32,493 nt of DNA from an uncultured Eubacteriales bacterium (GTDB taxonomy: Bacteria; Bacillota; Clostridia; Oscillospirales; Acutalibacteraceae): the NCBI GenBank assembly GCA_900317815.1, contig ONIC01000012.1:1-32493 (forward strand). The letters are read 5' to 3'. Shown one piece after another: positions 15,722 through 21,798 of the stretch. Each line of letters starts with the position of its first letter. The first letter of the stretch is position 1. The translations under genes were made by a program, and so were the position numbers. A model generated the notes under the pieces. That model was not told where the DNA came from. It saw only the letters and a list, made by a program, of their open reading frames with translations, and did not search any database.

Positions 15722-16207
15722 ATGTCGGATGCTGTTTATCCTATTCCGTCCCGTCTTGTTAATAGTTTTGTTCCGATAGGAGAGGATAATTCCGAATATC
15801 GGGTCACGGGAAAAATTAAATGCGAGTGCGGAAATGAACTGCTTGAAGTGTACGAAAGCAACGAAAGACAGCTTGTTAAGCTGATATGCAACAAGTGCGG
15901 TAAAGAAATAATGCTGTTTGACGCAGGAAAAGACGGATGGGATGGATTCGTATGTAAAATGGATCATATCGATCGTAAAATGCCTTTCAATAAGGTGATC
16001 TGTTCTCACTGCGATTCATCACTTTATAGTGTGATAACATCTATCTATTCTCAGGGAAAGCAAGATTTCTATGATGAGTGTGTATCAAATGATGAATCTT
16101 TTTCTATAGAAGACTGGGTCAACGGCTATGAATGGATACAGATCACTTTGAACTGCGGCAAATGTAATGCTTCGGAAGAACAGTGGCTTGATCTGGAAAC
16201 AATGTAA
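15722..16207 (+). CDS. Unrecognised Cys-rich (zinc-ribbon-like) protein
   Basis: I cannot assign a family to this 161-residue protein. Four short Cys pairs are visible: KCECGNE (about 37-40), CNKCGKE (about 59-62), CSHCDS (about 96-99) and CGKCNAS (about 147-150). Together they suggest two zinc ribbons, each from two knuckles. Between them are acidic, aromatic segments (GWDGFVCKMDHIDRK; SIEDWVNGYEWIQITLNC). There is no signal peptide or membrane helix. AGGAGG (15709-15714) lies 7 nt before the start, and a good promoter is upstream. It is the first gene of the accessory island between the phosphotransferase gene and glgB; codons and flanks are more AT-rich than in neighbours. Confidence 0.7.
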   Translation: MSDAVYPIPSRLVNSFVPIGEDNSEYRVTGKIKCECGNELLEVYESNERQLVKLICNKCGKEIMLFDAGKDGWDGFVCKMDHIDRKMPFNKVICSHCDSSLYSVITSIYSQGKQDFYDECVSNDESFSIEDWVNGYEWIQITLNCGKCNASEEQWLDLETM

Positions 16208-16402
16208 CCGAATGAATAAAACCGAAACGCCGCACAAAGATTATTCGTTATGCTATCAAAAAGTGCAGACCAACGAGGAATAACAAAAACATATATAAAA
16301 AAGCCGCGGGGTACAATGTGTATCCCGCGGTATTCTGTTTGTGAGATCGTGGTTTTAAGTCGTTTTCTCTTATGTGAATTAAATAGCAGAGCGCAAAAAA
16401 AA
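16208..16402. other. Non-coding DNA between the Cys-rich gene and the candidate structured RNA
   Basis: AT-rich, with no supportable reading frame. It contains one strong hairpin (16304-16330, listed separately) and no clear promoter. The long minus-strand frame crossing it has no ribosome-binding site. Confidence 0.5.
16294..16330 (-). terminator. Hairpin with T-run on the minus strand
   Basis: CCGCGGG (16304-16310) pairs with CCCGCGG (16324-16330), with inner TACA/TGTA pairing around ATG. On the minus strand the stem is followed by GCTTTTTTATATATG, a classic terminator; on the plus strand no T-run follows. It implies a minus-strand transcript arriving from the right, possibly from the structured region. 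Confidence 0.7.
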
Positions 16403-16553
16403 TTACGCACCCAAGGAAGCTTGAACGAGTTATTGTGACCGGCGACTCGCCGGTGGCAGGGGCAGAAGATGTACCACGAGCTTGTGCAGGCTATTTCAAA
16501 AGAGGAAGGCTGCACAGAACAACTCAAAGCAACCAAATGCTGTGGGTGCGTAA
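16403..16553. ncRNA. Candidate structured non-coding RNA, family not recognised
   Basis: An 11-bp perfect closing stem, TTACGCACCCA (16403-16413) with TGGGTGCGTAA (16543-16553), encloses about 130 nt. Inside are a GAGTT/AACTC helix (16427-16431 with 16521-16525) and the palindromic ACCGGCGACTCGCCGGT (16438-16454). A long hairpin TGTGCAG/CTGCACA (16483-16489 with 16510-16516) has an AAAA-capped inner stem. GGGCAG (16460-16465) can also pair with CTGCCC (16565-16570) outside the stem. The block is clearly GC-richer than its flanks, has no coding support, and a T8 run directly follows the stem on the minus strand (16395-16402 region). Strand is therefore uncertain. I could not match it to RNase P, tmRNA, 6S, SRP or a known riboswitch. 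Confidence 0.5.
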
Positions 16554-16621
16554 GATGAATAATGCTGCCCGGCGAGCGAGAGAGGGTGTGAACGCTGAAA
16601 TAATCTATAACTAACATACAG

Positions 16622-16656
16622 GCTGATGTAGTTCTTAATTGAATTACATCAGCTTT
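16622..16656 (+). terminator. 13-bp hairpin, terminator candidate
   Basis: GCTGATGTAGTTC (16622-16634) pairs with GAATTACATCAGC (16641-16653), one G-T wobble, loop TTAATT. A short T-run follows on plus (TTTGTGCTT). It could end a plus-strand transcript of the structured region. Confidence 0.5.
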
Positions 16657-16751
16657 GTGCTTATAAAAGAGAAAAGTGTTAAAGGTTGCATAAATCTCTT
16701 TTAGGAATCTGCAAACTGAAAAAACCGTTTTGCTGACATAATAAATAATCA

Positions 16752-16781
16752 TTGACATATTGGGGAACATTATGATAGAAT
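16752..16781 (+). promoter_or_regulatory. Promoter of the Fic gene
   Basis: TTGACA (16752-16757), 18-bp spacer, TAGAAT (16776-16781). The flanking inverted repeat surrounds the -10. Confidence 0.75.
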
Positions 16782-16803
16782 AGCTATATGAAAAGTTCCC
16801 CAA
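16760..16803. promoter_or_regulatory. GTTCCCC inverted repeat across the Fic promoter
   Basis: TTGGGGAAC (16760-16768) and GTTCCCCAA (16795-16803) are perfect 9-bp inverted copies separated by 26 nt. They enclose the -10 and the transcription start and end next to the SD AAGGAGG. The core AAAAGTTCCC recurs downstream of the gene. Confidence 0.6.
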
Positions 16804-16816
16804 AGGAGGAAATGCA

Positions 16817-17755
16817 ATGAATAATAACTATCCTCAAATACAAGAGCTTCTTCACCAAAGAGCAGATTTTCAGGCAAGGCTGAATTTGCTCCCCTATGAT
16901 GGAACTCCAGAAATCAAAGACCGTGAAGGAAATAAATATCTTTATATTCGCAAGCGTGTCGGCAGCAGGCTTACATCAACCTATGTCGGTGAGTATTCCG
17001 ATGAGTTGTATCAGCTGCTCCTCAGAAACTCCCGTGAAGCCAGAGAGCTGAAAAAGAATATCAGACATTTGGATAAAGAGCTTGCGCTTCTCGGTTACTC
17101 GGACGCAGAGCTTTCCGAAAGGGTTATGCTCAATCTGGATTTTGCCAGAGCAAATTTGAAGTCAAATATCTATGATCAGGCTGTGCTTGAAGGCGTTGCT
17201 ACGACTTTCCCGCAGACAGAAGATATTATTGATAACGGCAAAGTCAACGGCGTATCAGCTTCGGATGTGCAAAAAATCTTAAACCTGAAACACGCTTGGG
17301 AGTTTATACTGGACAAGGATGTAATCGCTTACCCCTCTGATTATTCGATTCTTTCCCATATCGCAAAACTTGTAAATGAGGGCTTCTATGAAAACGGCGG
17401 AAGAATCCGTGGCGTACCTGTTACAATTGGCGGCACAAGCTATACTCCACCCTTGCCAATCGAGAGCGTTATCAAGGAAAGGCTTGAAGTTCTTCTCGAA
17501 GAATCGCTCCCGGCTGATGAAAAAGCGATTAACCTGTGCTTATATTGTATGAAAGCGCAGATTTTTAATGATGGAAACAAAAGAGCGTCGGTTATATTCG
17601 CAAATCATTATTTGATTTCACAAGGAGCAGGTATGCTTATCATTCCGGAAAAAGTAGTGCCTGAGTTCAAGCGACTGTTGGTGGCTTATTATGAGGATAA
17701 AGACAACGGCGAGATAATGGAATTTATGAAATCCAAATGTATTAAAATGTTCTAA
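16817..17755 (+). CDS. Fic-domain protein with a substituted catalytic motif
   Basis: The 312-residue protein has an N-terminal basic/helical segment (about 1-95), then a linker helix region with LEGVATTFPQTEDIID resembling the inhibitory-helix region of class II Fic proteins, and a Fic fold. The Fic motif reads QIFNDGNKR (248-256). The phosphate-binding DGNKR is kept, but the His that acts as base in AMP transfer is Gln248 (codon CAG 17558-17560). The Ser/Thr of the inhibitory (S/T)xxxE(G/N) motif also appears to be replaced by Gln. Gln variants occur in some Bacillota Fic-like proteins, and their chemistry is unclear. SD AAAGGAGG is 8-9 nt upstream of ATG 16817. It has its own promoter and GTTCCC inverted repeats on both sides. 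A partner antitoxin gene is not visible. Confidence 0.85.
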   Translation: MNNNYPQIQELLHQRADFQARLNLLPYDGTPEIKDREGNKYLYIRKRVGSRLTSTYVGEYSDELYQLLLRNSREARELKKNIRHLDKELALLGYSDAELSERVMLNLDFARANLKSNIYDQAVLEGVATTFPQTEDIIDNGKVNGVSASDVQKILNLKHAWEFILDKDVIAYPSDYSILSHIAKLVNEGFYENGGRIRGVPVTIGGTSYTPPLPIESVIKERLEVLLEESLPADEKAINLCLYCMKAQIFNDGNKRASVIFANHYLISQGAGMLIIPEKVVPEFKRLLVAYYEDKDNGEIMEFMKSKCIKMF

Positions 17756-17760
17756 GTTTT

Positions 17761-17799
17761 AGGGAACTTTTTTGGTGATTTTTAGGATAAAAGTTCCCT
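17761..17799. repeat. GTTCCC inverted repeat downstream of the Fic gene
   Basis: AGGGAACTTTT (17761-17771) and AAAAGTTCCCT (17789-17799) are perfect 11-bp inverted copies around 17 nt, starting 5 nt after the Fic stop codon. They share AAAAGTTCCC with the promoter-side repeat (16791-16801). No T-run follows, so this is unlikely to be an ordinary terminator. Confidence 0.65.
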
Positions 17800-17819
17800 A
17801 TAAAAGTAAGGGCAACGAT

Positions 17820-17862
17820 AAAAGCGTGTAAGCAGAGGTGACCTGTTTACACGCTTTTCATA
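17820..17862 (+). terminator. Terminator hairpin 1 after the Fic gene
   Basis: AAAAGCGTGTAA (17820-17831) pairs perfectly with TTACACGCTTTT (17847-17858). It is the first of several hairpins before glgB. Confidence 0.7.
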
Positions 17863-17896
17863 CAATGATATAAACCACCCGCTTCACATACAAATT

Positions 17897-17945
17897 CCCC
17901 CTTATGGCAGCGGTTTTTATTCTACCATAAGGGGGTGTTTTTTTC
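17897..17945 (+). terminator. Terminator hairpin 2 after the Fic gene
   Basis: CCCCCTTATGG (17897-17907) pairs perfectly with CCATAAGGGGG (17925-17935) and is followed by TGTTTTTTTC. Confidence 0.8.
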
Positions 17946-17948
17946 ATT

Positions 17949-17994
17949 GTCCGTTTTTACCGGACCTGTTCACACTGTAAGGGTGATCTTTTTA
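17949..17994. terminator. Two further small hairpins between the Fic gene and glgB
   Basis: GTCCG/CGGAC (17949-17953 with 17961-17965) and TCACACT/AGGGTGA (17970-17976 with 17980-17986, one mismatch) follow each other. The second precedes TCTTTTT on plus. One of them may serve glgB, which ends at 17999 on the other strand. Confidence 0.45.
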
Positions 17995-17998
17995 CATA

Positions 17999-20053
17999 TT
18001 ATTCTGCCTTAGCTTCCTCGGCTGGCTTGTCGTCTGCCTTCGCCTCTGTCTTTGCTTCGGCTTTTTCTTCTTTTTTATCCTCCGTCTTAGCCTTAGCCTC
18101 GGTCTTCTTAGCCTTTGTCTTTCTTGCGGGCTTCTTTTTCTCCTCCTTCGGAACGGGAAGCTCCTTCTCGAGCGTAATGTACATAACGCCGAGCGGCGGG
18201 ATAGTCAGATCAAGCGACTGGTCGAGGTTGTTGAAGTTGATCATCTCAGCCTTGATCTCGCCGGGGTTGCCAACGCCGCAGCCGCCGAATTCGGTCGCTT
18301 CGGAGTTGAGCACTTCCTTATAGATACCGTACTTCGGAACACCGACTCTGTAGTGCTCTCTCGTGATCGGCTGGAAGTTGCAGACAACGAGGACTTCGCT
18401 GCCATCATAAGCGATCCTTCTGAACGCAATGATACTTCTCTCTGCGTCCTCAAGAGCTACCCAGCGGAAGCCGTTCCAGTCATAGTCGTTCTCGTGCATA
18501 GCGGGAACGTCCTTGTAGAACTTATTGAGCTGTGCGATGTAGTGGTTGAGTTCTCTGTGCTTGTCGTAGTCGAGAAGGTTCCACTGGAGCTGTGCCTCGG
18601 AGTTCCACTCATCGAACTGACCGATATCGGAGCCCATGAAGAGCAGCTTCTTTCCGGGGTGAGCCATCATAAAGCCAAGGAATCCTCTGATGCCCTGGAA
18701 CTTCATCTCGTAGCTGCCGGGCATCTTGTTGATAAGCGAGCCCTTGCCGTATACGACCTCGTCGTGAGAGATCGGAAGAATGAAGTTCTCGGAGAAAGCA
18801 TACATAAGACTGAATGTCAGCTCGTTATGATGCCAGTTTCTCCACAGCGGATCCTCTTCGATATAGCGAAGCATATCGTTCATCCAGCCCATGTTCCACT
18901 TGTAATCGAAGCCAAGACCGTAGTCCTTGATCGGATAGCCCGTGACATTTGCCCAGGCTGTGGACTCCTCTGCGATCATGAGTGCATAAGGATGATTCTC
19001 GTGCATCATCGTATTGAGCTCCTGAAGGAACTCAACCGCAACGAGGTTCTCTCTGCCGCCGTACTGGTTCGGGAGCCACTCGCCGTCCTTGCGGTTATAA
19101 TCGAGGTAGAGCATCGAAGCTACGGCGTCAACGCGGATACCGTCGAAATGGAATTCCTCTACCCAGAAATTAGCGGAAGATTTGAGGAAGCTCTTTACCT
19201 CGTATCTGCCGAAGTTGAAGATGTATGTGCCCCACTCCTTATGCTCGCCGATACGCCAGTCTTCATACTCGTAGCAGCCTGTACCGTCAAAGCGGGCCAG
19301 ACCGTGAGCGTCCTTCGGGAAGTGTGCGGGAACCCAGTCGAGGATAACGCCGATGCCTGCCTTGTGGCACTCGTCAATGAAGTACATAAGATCCTTAGGC
19401 GTGCCGTAACGCGAAGTAGCGGCAAAGTAGCCCGTTACCTGATAGCCCCATGAGCCGTCGAACGGGAATTCCGTCAAAGGCATAAACTCGATGTGAGTAA
19501 AGCCCATATCACGAACGTAAGGCACGAGGCTTTCTGCGAGCTGACGGTAGGAGTAGTAGCTGCCGTCCTCGTTCTTTTTCCACGAGCCTGCATTGACCTC
19601 GTAAATATTGATAGGCTGGTTCTTGTGCGGGTTCTTCTTCTGATACTCGAACCACTCGCTGTCGTTCCACTCATAGCCTTCTATATCGTAGACCTTCGAA
19701 GCAGTCTCGGGACGTGTCTGAGCGTGGAATGCGTAGGGATCAGCCTTGAGCTGACGTCCGCCCCACTGATTTTCAACGCTGTACTTGTAGTTCTCGTACT
19801 CGCCGATGCCATCGATAAAGCACTCCCATACACCTGTGCCAAGCATACGGTACATATAGTTTGCGTTCTCGTCCCAGCCGTTAAAATCGCCGACTACGGC
19901 AACGCTTTTTGCGTTCGGCGCCCACACTCTGAAGACAACGCCGCTTCTGCCGGCAAATGTCATAAAGTGAGAACCCAGGAATTTGTAAGCGTGTGTCGAC
20001 TGACCGTTCAGGAACAGTTCAAGCTGCGAATAGGTATCAATGTTCTGAGCCAT
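17999..20053 (-). CDS. glgB: 1,4-alpha-glucan branching enzyme
   Basis: This enzyme introduces alpha-1,6 branches into glycogen. Its 684 residues include an N-terminal CBM48 (about 20-110, with VFRVWAPNAKSVAVVGDFNG) and a GH13 barrel containing the nucleophile Asp in GIRVDAVASMLY, the acid Glu in IAEESTAW and PISHDEVVYGKGSL, plus a C-terminal all-beta domain. The last 55 residues are an unusual Lys/Ala/Glu-rich tail (KEEKKKPARKTKAKKTEAK and on), absent from typical GlgB. The start ATG 20053 follows AGAGGGG at 8 nt; 18 extra codons upstream are rejected. The promoter is at 20122-20150. No other glycogen genes adjoin it, but a GH13 glucosidase lies 2.5 kb away. Confidence 0.95.
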   Translation of the reverse strand: MAQNIDTYSQLELFLNGQSTHAYKFLGSHFMTFAGRSGVVFRVWAPNAKSVAVVGDFNGWDENANYMYRMLGTGVWECFIDGIGEYENYKYSVENQWGGRQLKADPYAFHAQTRPETASKVYDIEGYEWNDSEWFEYQKKNPHKNQPINIYEVNAGSWKKNEDGSYYSYRQLAESLVPYVRDMGFTHIEFMPLTEFPFDGSWGYQVTGYFAATSRYGTPKDLMYFIDECHKAGIGVILDWVPAHFPKDAHGLARFDGTGCYEYEDWRIGEHKEWGTYIFNFGRYEVKSFLKSSANFWVEEFHFDGIRVDAVASMLYLDYNRKDGEWLPNQYGGRENLVAVEFLQELNTMMHENHPYALMIAEESTAWANVTGYPIKDYGLGFDYKWNMGWMNDMLRYIEEDPLWRNWHHNELTFSLMYAFSENFILPISHDEVVYGKGSLINKMPGSYEMKFQGIRGFLGFMMAHPGKKLLFMGSDIGQFDEWNSEAQLQWNLLDYDKHRELNHYIAQLNKFYKDVPAMHENDYDWNGFRWVALEDAERSIIAFRRIAYDGSEVLVVCNFQPITREHYRVGVPKYGIYKEVLNSEATEFGGCGVGNPGEIKAEMINFNNLDQSLDLTIPPLGVMYITLEKELPVPKEEKKKPARKTKAKKTEAKAKTEDKKEEKAEAKTEAKADDKPAEEAKAE

Positions 20054-20121
20054 AATATTACCCCTCTTTTCAATTAATTCTGATGTTGTAGATGTGACCT
20101 CTTGCACACTTTTACACTTTA

Positions 20122-20150
20122 AATATACAAAAGATCGGCGGTATTATCAA
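20122..20150 (-). promoter_or_regulatory. glgB promoter
   Basis: Minus strand TTGATA (20145-20150), 17-bp spacer, TATATT (20122-20127). Confidence 0.7.
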
Positions 20151-20530
20151 CCAATAATATACCACACTTGTGTAATAAATTCACTACAATAACGGTACTG
20201 CGGAGAAAGCGCTCTTTTTGCCGATAACAGCAGGATCATCGTCACCCTTGCAACGGCAATTTTCACAAAACAGAGTACACAAACCCACAGTAATTATATT
20301 GACATTTCTATATTACCCCATTTTAGCTATAAAAGTCAATAGAATTTTGAAATTTCTCTGTTAAAATTTTGTTACGAATTGTATTTTTTTACATTTATAG
20401 ACCCGCAATGAGCGAATCTCTTAATCTTCCCCACTGCATTATGCTTTTGACATACAGAGATCGGCACCGCAGCAATGATTTTTGCCGTATGAGCCGTATG
20501 ATATCAAAACATACACAACAAAACATACAC
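20151..20530. other. AT-rich intergenic region upstream of glgB
   Basis: No gene can be supported in this stretch. A 72-codon plus-strand frame that starts here runs into tRNA-derived sequence and has no SD. The only structure seen is a perfect 14-bp tandem duplication, AAACATACACAACA, at 20507-20520 and 20521-20534. It abuts the first copy of the tRNA-Leu 3' repeat. Confidence 0.5.
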
Positions 20531-20608
20531 AACAAAAAAAACACAGCAAAAAGCAAAAAGTCTCAAGCCGTGTTTCAGTGCCGGTGACCGGACTCGAACC
20601 GGTACGAT
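20531..20608 (-). pseudogene. Partial duplicate of tRNA-Leu 3' end plus terminator
   Basis: This 78-bp block is about 93 percent identical to 20661-20737. It includes the tRNA T-arm and acceptor 3' strand (20579-20608) and the downstream hairpin with T-run. The 5' half of a tRNA is missing. Inward of the T-arm the sequence (CTCGGCGGTGAAATCGTA on the minus strand) could be a variable arm of a different Leu isoacceptor, or foreign DNA. It looks like an attachment-site scar or a truncated second tRNA-Leu. Confidence 0.65.
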
Positions 20609-20660
20609 TTCACCGCCGAGCGTTCAGTAATATGCTGATTTTGTAATACCAAAAGAAAAC

Positions 20661-20737
20661 AACAAAAAAACACGGCTAAAAGCAAAAAGCCTCAAGCCGT
20701 GTTTCAGTGCCGGTAACCGGACTCGAACCGGTACGAT
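20661..20737. repeat. Second copy of the tRNA-Leu 3' direct repeat
   Basis: This copy is the intact 3' half of the functional tRNA-Leu and its terminator. The repeat begins 130 bp from the start of the partial copy and in the same orientation, with one mismatch in the T-arm/acceptor part and a few in the terminator. Confidence 0.75.
20663..20703 (-). terminator. tRNA-Leu terminator
   Basis: Minus strand AACACGGCT (complement of 20695-20703) pairs with AGCCGTGTT (complement of 20669-20677) and is followed by TTTTTTG. Confidence 0.8.
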
Positions 20738-20791
20738 ATTGCTATCGAGGGATTTTAAGTCCCTTGTGTCTGCCAATTTCACCATACCGGC
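20708..20791 (-). tRNA. tRNA-Leu (anticodon TAA)
   Basis: The minus strand folds as a class II tRNA. The acceptor GCCGGTA/TACCGGC has discriminator A. The D-arm is GGTGAAATTGGCAGAC, and the anticodon stem GGGA/TCCC holds loop CTTAAAA (anticodon TAA). A long variable arm and T-arm ACCGGTTCGAGTCCGGT follow. CCA is not encoded. The promoter is at 20810-20838. Confidence 0.95.
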
Positions 20792-20809
20792 GAATAATTG
20801 ACATCATTT

Positions 20810-20838
20810 ATTTTACTATACAAATCAGGAAAAGTCAA
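20810..20838 (-). promoter_or_regulatory. tRNA-Leu promoter
   Basis: Minus strand TTGACT (20833-20838), 17-bp spacer, TAAAAT (20810-20815). Confidence 0.75.
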
Positions 20839-20865
20839 GATGTTTAACTACTTTGTTTGCACAGT

Positions 20866-21675
20866 TTATCCAAACAGTTCGGGGTGCATACGGCTGTAAT
20901 GAAAGATATACTGCTGAGCGATACCGCCGTACTTTCCGAAATCCCCGGGCGTAAGTTCAGGGAAAAGCGTTGACATCGCCCTCTTCATCCAGACGTCGAG
21001 CGGGAAACAGTCAAGCCTGTGCAGACCGAAAAGCAGTGTGCAGTCCGCGACCTTTATACCTACTCCCGTGATAGTCATAAGCTCACGGCGCGCGTCCTCG
21101 ATCGGCGCTTCACGCAGCGCATCCAGATCGACCTGTCCGAGCGCGACCTTCTGCGCAGCATCGATTATGTAGCGGTTGCGGAAGCCTGCCTTGATCGGTG
21201 CGAGGTCGTCGGGAGCAAGAGCGGCGATCGTGTCGGCGTCGGGGAATGAGTACCAGTCGCCGTCTATCTTCTCTCCGAAGTTTTGGCAAAGCCGCTCCAC
21301 GATGAGCTTGATACGAGGGATATTGTTATTCTGCGAGATAACGAAAGAGCACAGCGCCTCCCACGGGTCCTGATTAAGTATACGGATCCCCGGAGCAAAC
21401 GCCGCCGCCTCCTTCATAACGGGGTGAAGCTCGGACAGCTCGCCTCTGATCGACGCATAATCAAGATCGAGGTCAAGATAGTGCCGCCAGATATCCATGC
21501 AATCGTCGTCCGACGCGCCCTCTATGTCAAGTGTACCGCCGTCGAGTGTCATTGTAACGAGCTTTCCGAAAGCAGCGCCCGTAAAACTGCCGTTTTCATT
21601 CTGCCGCCAGCGAAACGCCTGTCCGCAGTCGAGCGTCTCGGCAAGCGCAAGATCGGTTATATTTTCGAGTTTCAT
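20866..21675 (-). CDS. ogg: 8-oxoguanine DNA glycosylase / AP lyase (OGG family)
   Basis: This base-excision repair enzyme of 269 residues removes 8-oxoguanine. The N-terminal OGG_N part carries LAETLDCGQAFRW. The HhH-GPD domain follows, with ISQNNNIPRIK, the hairpin TITGVGIKVADC whose Lys should form the Schiff base, and the catalytic Asp in FPLDVWMKR. Length fits bacterial OGG-like proteins (AlkA-like variants are similar). The start ATG 21675 is preceded by AGAAGGA at about 12 nt, a loose spacing. A short inverted-repeat remnant (21693-21715) of the MITE family sits in its leader. The gene ends close to the tRNA-Leu promoter, with no clear terminator. Confidence 0.9.
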   Translation of the reverse strand: MKLENITDLALAETLDCGQAFRWRQNENGSFTGAAFGKLVTMTLDGGTLDIEGASDDDCMDIWRHYLDLDLDYASIRGELSELHPVMKEAAAFAPGIRILNQDPWEALCSFVISQNNNIPRIKLIVERLCQNFGEKIDGDWYSFPDADTIAALAPDDLAPIKAGFRNRYIIDAAQKVALGQVDLDALREAPIEDARRELMTITGVGIKVADCTLLFGLHRLDCFPLDVWMKRAMSTLFPELTPGDFGKYGGIAQQYIFHYSRMHPELFG

Positions 21676-21692
21676 TATTGTTGTGATCCTTC

Positions 21693-21715
21693 TAAGGTTA
21701 ATCAGCGTCTCCTTA
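21693..21715. repeat. Terminus of the MITE family, possibly a collapsed copy
   Basis: The sequence begins TAAGG and ends TCTCCTTA, with the family motif TTAATCAGCGTCTCCTTA at its right side. Both outer edges of a mobile unit are thus within 23 bp, as if an internal deletion or imprecise excision left only the ends. It is in the leader of the glycosylase gene. Confidence 0.55.
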
Positions 21716-21798
21716 ATACAGAGTATTTGAGCGGGCGCATTTTCGGGAATATGACCCCGAAGTCGCTTTTTTGAGCTTCGCTGTCTTAGCTTTTGCTG

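Noticed and set aside
16395..16600. Assignment of the structured RNA as a retron
   Set aside because: Closing arms and two hairpins resemble the msr/msd layout, but no reverse transcriptase gene exists in the window and a branching-G motif cannot be demonstrated. Kept only as one hypothesis under the RNA finding.
16126..16803. 225-codon open frame on the minus strand across the structured region
   Set aside because: No SD or credible start; it runs antisense through the end of the Cys-rich gene, several perfect hairpins and the Fic promoter, and its composition does not look like a protein.
20369..20587. 72-codon plus-strand frame upstream of tRNA-Leu
   Set aside because: It has no SD and extends into tRNA-derived and terminator sequence.
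20507..20737. CRISPR array in the repeat-containing region near tRNA-Leu
   Set aside because: There are only two copies of a tRNA-derived repeat and one 14-bp tandem duplication, with no regular spacers and no cas genes. No CRISPR array was seen anywhere in the window.
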